51,814 bases of DNA from IMG/VR virus record IMGVR_UViG_3300043786_001177, positions 1 to 51,814 of that record. One strand, given 5' to 3'. The notes under the pieces were generated by a model. The model was not told where the DNA came from. It worked only from the letters and a program-made list of their open reading frames with translations, and ran no database searches. A program made the translations under genes and the position numbers. Below are positions 8,097 to 15,688 of this stretch, piece by piece; the first letter of the stretch is position 1; every line of letters starts with the position of its first letter. The stretch comes from a virus.

Positions 8097-9074
8097 TTAA
8101 GCCACCTGAGACTTTACGCCACCCAGTTTCGACCAGTCGATATTTGCGTTGAACCCGTCTGCACTGCTGATCGCGATACACTCCGCGCCCCGCAGATGCC
8201 GTTGAACGAACTCCGCAATCGGCACCAGCAGCGTTCCTGGCGGCAACAGTTCGCCCGTCAATGGATCTTTGACACGACCGTGGACGTCACCCCATGAATT
8301 CAGAATCGCTACGCATGGCACTTTGACGTTCTCCCAGAACGCATAGATCGTCATGGCATGCGGCCACGTGCCTGATGGCATGTGGAACCCTGAACTTGTC
8401 GGCTTCATCGTGTAGCCGGTGTTTGCACAGATGTGCAATGGATAGCCGTGATACAGAGAATCTCGCGTCTCATTCCAGCCGTTCGTTCTCGCCCACTGCA
8501 GAACTTTCTGCCCAGTCGCCTGCTCCAGATAATCACGGAACGACTTGCCTTGATACTTGCGATCGTCGCCCCACGCCTGACCCAGCGCTTTCGTGTACTG
8601 AATCCCAGCCGTCGCCTCGGCAATCACGCCATACAACGCTACCGCTTCAGCCTGCCATCCGCCGACCGAACCATCACCGCCGCGTAGCTGATTCTTTCCG
8701 ACCAGCACACGCCCCGTCGCATAATGAAACGGCGAGAAGAGCCACTGATATTCCTCGAACGCATCGTTCAAAATCGCCCCGCACAATCGCATCACCAGCG
8801 TGCGAATCATTGCGGTTGCAACACAATCCCCCAGCAACTGCGGATCAATGCGGATCGTCGAATCTGTCACCGCATTGACGGCCAGATCCAGTCGGATGTT
8901 TTTACCGGCGCCTGACTCTTTCTGACCGGCAATAAAAAATGGCTTCGCAAACTTCGAAGCCACGTCATCCGCCAGTCGTTGCGCCTCTGTAATGCGTTCC
9001 CGCATCGTGGTCGCATCGCGACGACCCCACCCGCAGAAGTCAATGCAATTTCCGGACGTGATAATCTGTGACAC
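8097..9074 (-). CDS. Papain-like (C1-type) cysteine peptidase
   Basis: The 325-residue protein uses a GTG start at 9074 behind GGGGCG. The catalytic set of papain-like enzymes is visible: Gln79 and Cys84 in DPQLLGDCVATA, His239 in TWPHAMTIYAF, and Asn259 in AILNSWGDVHG. The last of these is the classic NSWG box. There is no signal peptide. It lies between two lipoprotein genes and one gene from a holin-like protein, so a lytic enzyme acting on peptide cross-links is possible. Processing of virion proteins is the alternative. Papain-like enzymes are rare as phage endolysins compared with CHAP or NlpC/P60 types. Confidence 0.7.
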   Translation of the reverse strand: MSQIITSGNCIDFCGWGRRDATTMRERITEAQRLADDVASKFAKPFFIAGQKESGAGKNIRLDLAVNAVTDSTIRIDPQLLGDCVATAMIRTLVMRLCGAILNDAFEEYQWLFSPFHYATGRVLVGKNQLRGGDGSVGGWQAEAVALYGVIAEATAGIQYTKALGQAWGDDRKYQGKSFRDYLEQATGQKVLQWARTNGWNETRDSLYHGYPLHICANTGYTMKPTSSGFHMPSGTWPHAMTIYAFWENVKVPCVAILNSWGDVHGRVKDPLTGELLPPGTLLVPIAEFVQRHLRGAECIAISSADGFNANIDWSKLGGVKSQVA

Positions 9075-9083
9075 GTTGCGCCC

Positions 9084-9521
9084 CTATTTCTTCTTTGCTG
9101 CCGCTCGCATGGTTTCAGACAACTGATCGAACGCACGCACCAGCAATTCGCGTGACTTCTCAACCGTTTTGAGTTTCTCCAGTTCCGCAGTCACCAATGG
9201 ATGCGGCTCTTTCACGAACTGGCCTGCTGTCTTGATGCACGCATTCAGCAGCATCATTGCCGGGATATCAGCGCGTTCCTGAAACGACTGCGAGAACGCA
9301 CGGAACAGCGCCGCGTATCGCATGCAGACGTCCTTGGTGATCGATGCATCCGACACCAGAGCACTCAGGAACGCCGCGTCCACTTTTTCTGGCTTACCAG
9401 GTTCAATCGGAGTCACAACGTCCGGCTTCGGAACGTCTGGCACGACAACATCGTCTTTGCCGTCATCGATCTGGACACACCCGAAAATCAAAATCAACAG
9501 CGCAAGAAAAGGCAGACGCAT
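9084..9521 (-). CDS. Small lipoprotein, possible outer-spanin-like lysis protein
   Basis: The 145-residue protein starts at ATG 9521 after GAGGGGTG. The N-terminus MRLPFLALLILIFGCVQ is a lipoprotein signal with lipid-modified Cys15. An Asp/Pro/Val linker follows (VVVPDVPKPDVVTP), then a helical domain (about residues 48-140) ending in AAAKKK. It should sit in a membrane facing the periplasm. It lies between the holin-like gene and the cysteine peptidase gene, consistent with a lysis cassette. It is longer than typical outer spanins, so the assignment is tentative. Confidence 0.6.
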   Translation of the reverse strand: MRLPFLALLILIFGCVQIDDGKDDVVVPDVPKPDVVTPIEPGKPEKVDAAFLSALVSDASITKDVCMRYAALFRAFSQSFQERADIPAMMLLNACIKTAGQFVKEPHPLVTAELEKLKTVEKSRELLVRAFDQLSETMRAAAKKK

Positions 9522-9539
9522 GCGACACCCCTCGATTTG

Positions 9540-9986
9540 TTACTCGGAAACACTCTTGGCCGTCACTCGGCCGACTTTGATCTGCACTTTGTCAAGCAAT
9601 TCCTGGCCCTCTTCGTCTGCAATCAAGGCTACGCGAAGATGATGCACGCACCCCAACAGATGCGCGACTTCAACCGGTATCGCCGCCACTGACTCTGGCG
9701 TGATGGAATGGTCCGTGTCCGGACTTGACTTCGGCCCCGGCTCTGGCTTCTTTGGCTGCAAATTATCACCCAGCCCTGCCATGACAGACTTCCAGTTGAC
9801 GGCATTGCCGAACGCCGCCGCGACGCTGCCGCCGATTCCAATCAGCACAAACGCGACCATCCGCGATGGAATTCTTGCATCACCGACAGGAATCACTCCG
9901 CGTGAATCCCAGTATCCCGCGACCATCGTAATCACTGCGACAACCAACGATACGACGCACGCTGAAATGAGACGATTGAACCACAT
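9540..9986 (-). CDS. Holin-like protein with two membrane segments
   Basis: The start is ATG 9986 behind GGGGGTG. The 148 residues contain two hydrophobic helices: residues 7-25 (SACVVSLVVAVITMVAGYW) and about 43-62 (MVAFVLIGIGGSVAAAFG). A Pro/Lys linker follows (PKKPEPGPKSSPDTD), then a soluble tail of about 60 residues. Two-span small proteins next to a peptidase gene are typical holins. The soluble tail is larger than usual. It is the first gene after a terminator at 10025-10066, so its expression may depend on read-through or antitermination. Confidence 0.55.
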   Translation of the reverse strand: MWFNRLISACVVSLVVAVITMVAGYWDSRGVIPVGDARIPSRMVAFVLIGIGGSVAAAFGNAVNWKSVMAGLGDNLQPKKPEPGPKSSPDTDHSITPESVAAIPVEVAHLLGCVHHLRVALIADEEGQELLDKVQIKVGRVTAKSVSE

Positions 9987-10024
9987 ACCACACCCCCGAT
10001 AAACCTTGACAAAACAACCTGACG

Positions 10025-10066
10025 AAAAAAAAACTGCGCGAACACATTTTCAGCATTCGCACAGTT
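10025..10066 (-). terminator. Intrinsic terminator before the lysis-like genes
   Basis: An 11-bp stem, AACTGTGCGAA with TTCGCGCAGTT on the minus strand (one G-U pair), has a 13-base loop and is followed by an uninterrupted run of T. It lies between the 10081 stop and the 9986 start. Confidence 0.85.
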
Positions 10067-10080
10067 CATAACTGCAACAA

Positions 10081-10431
10081 CTATTCAACCGGCAGAGCAT
10101 AGCCCTGCAGCGCGTATTCCAATAAACCATTGACCACCAGGGCGATAATCTTCTCTTCCACGAACTCCGGCGCTCCGGGAACGTCGACGGCTTTATTGAG
10201 TTCCGTCGTCAATACGTCGGCCAACACCTTGAGTTCTTCCATCGTGACGCCGTCTGCCACTGTCGCCATCGCAGCAATAGCCCACTCTGGAATATGCGGC
10301 GCGATTCTTTCGACCATCCAGAGAATGGCCTGTGCTTCCACGGATTCAGGAACGATCGGAATGTCCAGGCTTTCATTCAGCTTCCGGACAAGATCATCAA
10401 TCACCGGCTTCGAATCCAATGCAATAGCCAT
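10081..10431 (-). CDS. Hypothetical protein, 116 aa, internally duplicated
   Basis: The start is ATG 10431 after GGAGG. The protein is helical and acidic, with two similar halves: LNESLDIPIVPESVEAQAI in the first and LNKAVDVPGAPEFVEEKII in the second. Each half ends in a hydrophobic helix (WMVERIAPHI and LVVNGLLEYAL). There is no signal peptide. It is the only gene of a short unit bounded by a CGTATGC-type promoter upstream and a strong terminator downstream, so it may be made in large amounts. Its function is unknown. Confidence 0.65.
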   Translation of the reverse strand: MAIALDSKPVIDDLVRKLNESLDIPIVPESVEAQAILWMVERIAPHIPEWAIAAMATVADGVTMEELKVLADVLTTELNKAVDVPGAPEFVEEKIIALVVNGLLEYALQGYALPVE

Positions 10432-10511
10432 CTGTAACCTCCATCAATCGCGACGACACTCGTCACTCACCACAAATGTGAAATCATGCAATCACATGCC
10501 GTGCCTGTGTT

Positions 10512-10541
10512 ACCATGACGCATACGCAAAGTCCAGAGCAA
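10512..10541 (-). promoter_or_regulatory. CGTATGC-type promoter of the 10081-10431 unit
   Basis: On the minus strand TTGCTC, 18 bases, then CATGGT; the spacer contains CGTATGC (10526-10520). It lies 89 bases before the ATG, between the small membrane protein gene and 10431. The rest of this 157-base gap holds no gene. Confidence 0.5.
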
Positions 10542-10588
10542 TGACGTGTTGCTTCATCAATTAGTAACAACTCGCCTGAGTGATGCGT

Positions 10589-10765
10589 CTAGCGACATGA
10601 TGAAAACCACACGACAAATGCAATTACGATTCCGAGTAGCAGCGTGGTTGCAATTGAGCGTATTGTTTCGATCCAGAAATTTCGCACAGTTACTCGACGC
10701 AATTCTTTCAGCACTTCATTTGCAAGATCGTCGATCTTCTTTTGTTCTTCCGGCGATGGCATCAT
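10589..10765 (-). CDS. Small membrane protein, 58 aa
   Basis: This short gene starts at ATG 10765 (a second ATG follows at 10762) with a GAGAGGA ribosome-binding site eight bases away, and ends in TAG at 10591-10589. Residues 1-36 are charged and helical (MMPSPEEQKKIDDLANEV). Residues 38-55 form one hydrophobic helix (IATTLLLGIVIAFVVWF), followed by SSCR. It follows the sulfotransferase gene by 45 bases and precedes a promoter box. A lysis or envelope role is possible; nothing in the sequence proves it. Confidence 0.6.
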   Translation of the reverse strand: MMPSPEEQKKIDDLANEVLKELRRVTVRNFWIETIRSIATTLLLGIVIAFVVWFSSCR

Positions 10766-10810
10766 GTGAGCAATCCTCTCTGTCAGAGCGACTGTCTGCG
10801 TCGTTGTATC

Positions 10811-11341
10811 TCAGATGTTATTCAGACTATTGAACAGAGCAATATCTCTGGCGTAGTGCTGCACCACAAATTGCAGTTCTTGATTACTCAGTTCGGGTTT
10901 TACTGGCTCTTCATTCATTTGAGGCAGTGGCGTGGGGAGTCCAAGAAATTCAGCACACTGGGTTAACTGTGAAAACAAGAAATACTTGGCTTGTGGGTGA
11001 CTCAAAAGGCCCATGCTGTCGAGCGTCCACGTATGCACATCGTCGAGATTTTCTGCTATCACGGCGGCTGGTGGTTTCTGCAGTCTCGCACACGCACTTC
11101 GAAACCGCTCAACTGGATCTCTCACAACGACTGCAAGCGTAACTTCTCCGGGCACATTCTCCACGGACAGATCACACATTCCCTGCTGTAGATTCATCAC
11201 GGGATGCCAGCGTTTTCCTTGATGCGGCTCCCAGCTTTCTTGCCGAGCTTGTGGGTCGAAGTGCTTCAAAATCAAACTAAACAGAGTGTGACTACCGCTG
11301 CGCGGCACAAGAGCAAGACCGACAGAGTTATTATGCCACAT
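10811..11341 (-). CDS. Sulfotransferase-like protein
   Basis: The 176-residue protein starts at ATG 11341 (MWHNNSVGLALVPRSGSHTL) with an AGAGG site close by; an in-frame ATG at 11353 overlaps the upstream gene. PAPS-dependent sulfotransferases carry a 5'-phosphosulfate loop near the N-terminus, here VPRSGSHT (residues 12-19), and a 3'-phosphate motif, here RDPVERFRSA (74-83) with Arg and Ser in place. It is shorter than most family members. It lies eight bases after the oxygenase gene, downstream of the fibre genes, so a sulfate may be put on a fibre protein, its glycan or a host surface sugar. The substrate is inferred only. Confidence 0.7.
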   Translation of the reverse strand: MWHNNSVGLALVPRSGSHTLFSLILKHFDPQARQESWEPHQGKRWHPVMNLQQGMCDLSVENVPGEVTLAVVVRDPVERFRSACARLQKPPAAVIAENLDDVHTWTLDSMGLLSHPQAKYFLFSQLTQCAEFLGLPTPLPQMNEEPVKPELSNQELQFVVQHYARDIALFNSLNNI

Positions 11342-11349
11342 GACACCTC

Positions 11350-11922
11350 TCATAACTCGCTGCCTCGCGGTACACAAAACCCGAACATAAACATGATACG
11401 CGGGGTGCTTCCAAAGCAGGTCTCTACGTGGTGGTAATTCTCACTGACACTGTACGCCATCAAATCGCCAGCTTGCAGCTTGTATGTCGCATCTTCTACG
11501 TGGATCAACCCACCCGACTCCGCCGCACTTACCAGTATGTTGAACCGCAGTGCAACAGTGCCTGGAGCCTGCCAATCAGTAGCTGGATCTTTATGTCGAT
11601 ACACGTCGCCGCCATCATACGTGATGCTTACAACCACGCCGTCCTTGCCGTGCCCTTCGATAACTTCCGCCTCTTTGATCAACGGAAATGCCTCTCGCAG
11701 TCGATTCTGTATTGTGTAAACCAAATCAGGATACTGGATGTTTCTGGACATCCTGTTCGTTTTTCTGGTTATCACTTGAATGAACTCTTTGGTTTCCCAG
11801 TTTCCGCTGACGCCATCAACAAATTGCGTATCGGCAGACGCCACAGCCCAGTCCGTCAAAATTGAACATTCTTCTGGTGCTATGAAGCTGCGAACCAGTA
11901 AGACATGTTTTTCGCAATTCAT
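11350..11922 (-). CDS. 2-oxoglutarate/Fe(II)-dependent oxygenase
   Basis: The start is ATG 11922, overlapping the stop of the preceding fibre gene as TGATG. The facial triad of the prolyl-hydroxylase-like fold is visible: His110 and Asp112 in YRHKD, and a distal His at 164/165 in NYHHVET. Arg175 in TPRIMFMFGF fits the 2-oxoglutarate ligand. The 190-residue length suits a single double-stranded beta-helix domain. Such enzymes hydroxylate Pro, Lys, Asn or Asp side chains or small molecules. Translation coupling to fibre genes, with a collagen-like gene two steps upstream, suggests a virion fibre as substrate. Confidence 0.8.
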   Translation of the reverse strand: MNCEKHVLLVRSFIAPEECSILTDWAVASADTQFVDGVSGNWETKEFIQVITRKTNRMSRNIQYPDLVYTIQNRLREAFPLIKEAEVIEGHGKDGVVVSITYDGGDVYRHKDPATDWQAPGTVALRFNILVSAAESGGLIHVEDATYKLQAGDLMAYSVSENYHHVETCFGSTPRIMFMFGFCVPRGSEL

Positions 11923-13139
11923 CACGTTACCCCCCATTTTTCGTACAAATAGTTTCTAATGCCATTGATTTGTGCGCTCGATAACACCGAATTGTAAACG
12001 ATCAGTTCCGCTAATGATCCAGTAAAAGCACGAAATAAATAGTACGCAACATTTCCGATACCACCTTCAGCCAAACTTCCACTTTCACTTAATGCGAGAT
12101 TGTTGTTAGCAAGTATTATGCTACCCCTATTGGATGCTGATGCTTGTGTCATATCAGAGGAAATAGTTAAATTATGCCAAGTATCCATTGCAAATGAATT
12201 TGTGCTAGACTCTGCGAAGTATCTACTTCCAAATGAGTTCAGGTTTTTTGCAGCTACCCGTATATAATTTTTTTGGATATCAGTGCATGACGTTTTGTCA
12301 CAACTCCGATATGTAATTTCATTTTGCATTGCCCATCCCGGGCCTTGTATTTGGTTGCTGTCTATCGCTCCGGCACCCAATAACGACTGGGAAGTATTGC
12401 TGGTTAAGGCTGTTAAGTAGGATTTATTTTTGTAAACGCAAAATACAGTACCCTGCGATTGATGCAGGAAACTTAATTGAAAACCATTAGCTATATTAAA
12501 TAACGTGTTGGTGGGAGAATCTAACGTATTTTTGCCATTGAGCGATGCAATTTTATGCTGGCCGCTACCAGTAGAGCTATTATTACTCGTAGTTGCGTGC
12601 CTTGAGTTTCCAGACTTATCTTGAATTCGTCTTACTTCTCCATTGTTTGCTGGAGTTGATCCTCCACTTATTGCCGTGTACAACGTGGTTGCGTCAGCCG
12701 CATCATACCAAAGTTGCAATCCAGCAATTGTATTCGGTGATATAGTGCCAGACGGTGTTGCGGTAGTGCTTGCATACTGGCCAACCGTAAAATTTACCGC
12801 CGCCACACGTACTGTGTAGCTAATGTCGTTTGTTAGTCCAGTGATTGTATATGCCGGGGTTGTGCTGCCAGTTAGCACTGCTGTTAAGGCTCCTCCGGAT
12901 GGCGTATATTCCACGAGATAGTTTGTGATCGTGCCGTGCGTCGTAGCCGGTGCTGTCCATGTCAGCGATAAAGCTCCACTTTGCGGTTGTGCCACTAAGT
13001 TTGTTGGCGATATCGGCCCCCTTGACCACTTCCCCTGTGGTAGCATTTGCTGGGCTTCGCGCAATGAGAAAATTCCGCTGGAGTTAGTTGTCGTCCACGT
13101 AGGCAATAACCCAGTAATGATTCCTGCTTCTGGTCTCAT
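11922..13139 (-). CDS. Fibre/appendage protein with fibronectin III and LamG-like domains
   Basis: The 405-residue protein starts at ATG 13139, overlapping the previous stop as TAATG. Residues 1-40 include GIFSLREAQQMLPQGKW, a segment common in phage appendage proteins. A fibronectin type III domain follows (about 42-130: LVAQPQSGALSLTW to YTVRVAAVNF). The rest, from LQLWYDAADATTLY, resembles a concanavalin-A/LamG-like carbohydrate-binding domain ending in GIRNYLYEKWGVT. It is probably a receptor-binding appendage. The LamG-like part is visibly richer in A and T than neighbouring genes, which suggests recent acquisition. Confidence 0.75.
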   Translation of the reverse strand: MRPEAGIITGLLPTWTTTNSSGIFSLREAQQMLPQGKWSRGPISPTNLVAQPQSGALSLTWTAPATTHGTITNYLVEYTPSGGALTAVLTGSTTPAYTITGLTNDISYTVRVAAVNFTVGQYASTTATPSGTISPNTIAGLQLWYDAADATTLYTAISGGSTPANNGEVRRIQDKSGNSRHATTSNNSSTGSGQHKIASLNGKNTLDSPTNTLFNIANGFQLSFLHQSQGTVFCVYKNKSYLTALTSNTSQSLLGAGAIDSNQIQGPGWAMQNEITYRSCDKTSCTDIQKNYIRVAAKNLNSFGSRYFAESSTNSFAMDTWHNLTISSDMTQASASNRGSIILANNNLALSESGSLAEGGIGNVAYYLFRAFTGSLAELIVYNSVLSSAQINGIRNYLYEKWGVT

Positions 13140-13492
13140 TAAGAAATATCCTCATAAGAACAAACTGCTTCCAAGTCCCCATTCACTGACGCAGTTAGTC
13201 GTAGCGAATCCCCTTCTTCCAGATAAAGCGGTTTGCTCAACAAGTCAATTGTTGCATCTGCTGGAACACCGACTGTGAACGCTATGCGATACGCCACGCC
13301 ACTGCGAAAAAGATCAACTGTTACATCAGCAGCAACCGCTCCGTCAACGTTTGATACCCACAAGCCAACGACGCGCAACACTTTATTGCTTGCTGCCGAA
13401 TTGGTCAGAATCGCAGTTGCCGAAGTTGTGACAACCAAAACGGCTGTGCGACCGTAACAGGCTGTCATCGATGGTAAGTTTGGTGCAGCCAT
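13139..13492 (-). CDS. Small beta-rich virion-associated protein, 117 aa
   Basis: I start at ATG 13492 (MAAPNLPSMTACYGRT), overlapping the previous stop as TAATG; the upstream open frame lies inside the neighbouring gene. The sequence is a run of beta strands (AVLVVTTSATAIL, VLRVVGLWVSNVDG, RIAFTVGVPADATIDLL) ending in EAVCSYEDIS. This suits a beta-sandwich that decorates a fibre or trimeric base. It is flanked by the collagen-like gene and the LamG-like gene and coupled to both. The family is not recognised with certainty. Confidence 0.6.
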   Translation of the reverse strand: MAAPNLPSMTACYGRTAVLVVTTSATAILTNSAASNKVLRVVGLWVSNVDGAVAADVTVDLFRSGVAYRIAFTVGVPADATIDLLSKPLYLEEGDSLRLTASVNGDLEAVCSYEDIS

Positions 13493-14094
13493 TAGAATAT
13501 CAATCCTATTGCGAATGCCCGTGAATTTGAAACGCCGCCGCCGCCACCACCTGAACCGGCTGGTCCCACGAGTGATGTCGGTGAACCCCACGCACCTGCC
13601 GTTTTCGGCCCGTAGATTTCGCTCACTACCGTGTTGATGTAAAAGTCGCCATCGACGCCCAAACCGTTTGAGGGCGCTCCGCTGCCACTGCGAACCGTCT
13701 TGCCGTCAAGTCCGTTGGTGCCGTTGGTGCCGTTGGCTCCTGTCGGTCCTGTGGCACCCGCTGGTCCAACCAATGACGTCGGTGATCCCCAATTGCCACT
13801 AGTCTTCGGACCATAAATCGTGTTTGCTGCCGTGTTGATGTAAAAGTCGCCATCGACGCCTAAACCGTTTGAGGGCGCTCCGCTGCCACTGCGAACCGTC
13901 TTGCCGTCAAGCCCACTACCTCCACCTAATGGCTCGCCATCGGCACTTGCAGCCGCGCGAATTTCTGCAGGACTAAGAATTTTCGACGCACCGAACCCAT
14001 CTGCTCCAATCACGGAACCTGCAGGCAATTGTGGTGTGAAAATTCGTGAGAACAATGCCGTGATGAATGCTGGATCATTGCCTGGCTCTATCAT
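13492..14094 (-). CDS. Collagen-like fibre protein with duplicated module
   Basis: The 200-residue protein starts at ATG 14094 behind AAGGA. After a 60-residue N-terminal part comes a module of about 67 residues present twice: GLDGKTVRSGSGAPSNGLG, DGDFYINT, IYGPKT, then WGSPTSLVGPAG. Between the copies is a Gly-X-Y run of about eight triplets (GPAGATGPTGANGTNGTNG). It ends in a Gly-rich stretch and a short tail. Collagen-like modules trimerise and form thin stalks in phage fibres. Prolines of the triplets are in X positions. The oxygenase gene two genes downstream makes hydroxylation of this protein conceivable. Confidence 0.8.
   Translation of the reverse strand: MIEPGNDPAFITALFSRIFTPQLPAGSVIGADGFGASKILSPAEIRAAASADGEPLGGGSGLDGKTVRSGSGAPSNGLGVDGDFYINTAANTIYGPKTSGNWGSPTSLVGPAGATGPTGANGTNGTNGLDGKTVRSGSGAPSNGLGVDGDFYINTVVSEIYGPKTAGAWGSPTSLVGPAGSGGGGGGVSNSRAFAIGLIF
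13630..13910 (-). repeat. Near-identical direct repeat inside the collagen-like gene
   Basis: About 80 bases starting at 13630 recur at 13831 (offset 201) with a single visible difference. They encode the GLDGKT to DGDFYINT module. The near identity at DNA level indicates recent duplication or ongoing recombination. Confidence 0.85.
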
Positions 14095-14147
14095 TTTGAC
14101 GTCCTTCAGGCACTACTGAACGGCTCGCGATGCATTGCGTTTTCAAC

Positions 14148-14176
14148 ATAATTCGTGCGGTTCATAACATAAACAA
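14148..14176 (-). promoter_or_regulatory. Possible promoter upstream of the collagen-like gene
   Basis: On the minus strand TTGTTT (14176-14171) and AATTAT (14153-14148) are 17 bases apart, with a leader of about 47 bases before ATG 14094. This 107-base spacer is A+T-rich compared with its surroundings and carries no gene. Confidence 0.4.
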
Positions 14177-14180
14177 CACG

Positions 14181-14202
14181 AAAAATACAGTACGTAAACT
14201 GT
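14181..14202 (-). terminator. Weak terminator at the end of the 14202-15239 gene
   Basis: A short ACAG/CTGT hairpin overlaps the stop codon and is followed on the minus strand by ATTTTT. The stem is only four to five pairs, so this is tentative. Confidence 0.3.
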
Positions 14203-15239
14203 TAATTCGTGATCAGTCGCCTGACAAAAGTGGCTAATCCCTTCCACGCCAACGTCACACTTTCCCCAGTTGACCACTCGGCGCGAAACTGGACGCGATA
14301 GACGCCAGGCGTGAACTTGATGGTCACAGTATGTGATAAACTCAATCGGAGCATCGCTGGTGTTTGCCCAACGGCAGCGACGAACTCACACGTGCCTTCC
14401 GCGAATGCCTTCACATTTCCAGTGTTTCGAGCGTTTTCCGGATGCAACAGACACCTGATTGTGCAGTTAACATCGGATAGCGACTTGTTTCCAAAGGTGG
14501 TCGATACCGCGTTCCCGTAGATGTCTGTCAGTGTGATCGGAATTCTTCGACCGACGTCGGCCGTGTACGTGTCGCCGATCACAAGATCCTGATCAAGCCC
14601 TGTGACACTTCCCACGTTCAACGGAATCGTCGCCCCCAGCAGAAGCGTTACGGCTGTTCCATTGCCACCGCCACCGCCGCCAGACGTCGCGGACGCAATC
14701 GCGATCACTGTGACCTTATCACCGATTGCCACCGTGAACCGTGGCGCTGCTTCCAGCGTGACTTCCCGCGTTGCTCCTGCGTACGCACTGACCACGCCCA
14801 CAGACTTCTGCAGTGCTGTTGCCGCGTCCGTGATGACAACCATCTGCCCAACATAAGCGCTGTTGTCTGCAGACCCCGCAGCAAGACGGAAGACCGTCTG
14901 ACTGGTGATCGCCGAAATCGTTGTGCTGACCAGCAGACTGATATCGTCATTGGCCAGCACAACTTTTCCAACCACTTCCGTGACGCGCGTTTCACTCACG
15001 CCAAGCTGGCCATAGAACGGCACAAGTCCGGACTGATTGACAACAGCAGCGCCAAGCGTTTCCGTCCACGGTTCATCGACGGACGCCGTGAACCAACCGC
15101 CACCCGCTTCAGCCAAAAGATCCCCTGCGCCATTGAGCGCAGAAAAATCACTGCTCTTCGTCAACTTCAACGTGAGCGTTCTTCCAGGCGTCGACAGATA
15201 CCCGGACAGACCTGGCATATAGCAGGAAACGGTTGTCAT
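14202..15239 (-). CDS. Beta-rich tail/appendage protein, 345 aa
   Basis: The start ATG 15239 overlaps the previous stop as ATGA. The N-terminal 90 residues (CYMPGLSGYLSTPGRTLTLK) form one beta-rich domain. A second domain follows (EVVGKVVLANDDISLL to VAIGDKVTVIAI). A poly-Gly linker (GGGGGG, near residue 190) joins it to a C-terminal beta domain (LDQDLVIGDTYTADVGRRIP to VYRVQFRAEWSTGE). The C-terminal part resembles baseplate upper protein or fibre Ig-like domains, where an applied polymer-like description (trimeric base) is usual. No enzymatic motif is seen. It sits between the giant fibre and collagen-like genes. Confidence 0.6.
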   Translation of the reverse strand: MTTVSCYMPGLSGYLSTPGRTLTLKLTKSSDFSALNGAGDLLAEAGGGWFTASVDEPWTETLGAAVVNQSGLVPFYGQLGVSETRVTEVVGKVVLANDDISLLVSTTISAITSQTVFRLAAGSADNSAYVGQMVVITDAATALQKSVGVVSAYAGATREVTLEAAPRFTVAIGDKVTVIAIASATSGGGGGGNGTAVTLLLGATIPLNVGSVTGLDQDLVIGDTYTADVGRRIPITLTDIYGNAVSTTFGNKSLSDVNCTIRCLLHPENARNTGNVKAFAEGTCEFVAAVGQTPAMLRLSLSHTVTIKFTPGVYRVQFRAEWSTGESVTLAWKGLATFVRRLITN

Positions 15240-15547
15240 TCTTCAGCTTTCGCTACGTTCAGGATTTCAAGGCATTGTGCCTTGAGAAACAACGGCATTC
15301 GCGGCAACAACTCCACGAACGATTTCAGTGACGCAAGATCTTCACTGTCCAATTCGATCGATTCGCTGGCCGACATTTTACTGGCCCAGGAATACAATTT
15401 GATCACATTCTTTTCTGCGGCTGCACCTGCAATGTGATCCGCCAGAATCGGCCCCAGTTTGACCTCATTCTCTTTCTCATCCAGCATTGGCTTTCCGCTG
15501 ATGAGTTTTGCCATAACATTGAAACTGACATTAAATTTCTTCGCCAT
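15236..15547 (-). CDS. Hypothetical protein, 103 aa
   Basis: The start is ATG 15547 (MAKKFNVSFNVMAKLI), or the in-frame GTG at 15556, which has a slightly better ribosome-binding site (GGATGG). The protein is mostly helical and acidic, with no Cys pair, signal or membrane segment. Its C-terminus (LEILNVAKAEE) overlaps the next gene start as ATGA. It may assist folding or assembly of the appendage proteins encoded on either side; the family is unknown. The 140-base spacer before it shows no gene I can support. Confidence 0.55.
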   Translation of the reverse strand: MAKKFNVSFNVMAKLISGKPMLDEKENEVKLGPILADHIAGAAAEKNVIKLYSWASKMSASESIELDSEDLASLKSFVELLPRMPLFLKAQCLEILNVAKAEE

Positions 15548-15688
15548 CTTAAACACCCATCCTGCAAGGCTTTTTGTTTGGCATATCGAATCGCCTTGAT
15601 ATCCGATCTGCGCACTGTGGACAACGTCCCTTGTTTCTCTATACGACGTTTCCGCTCCGTAGTTTTTCGTCTCTTGCTGGTGGAATTA

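Noticed and set aside
10546-10833. 95-codon plus-strand frame
   Set aside because: It covers a better-supported 58-residue minus-strand membrane protein with a proper ribosome-binding site.
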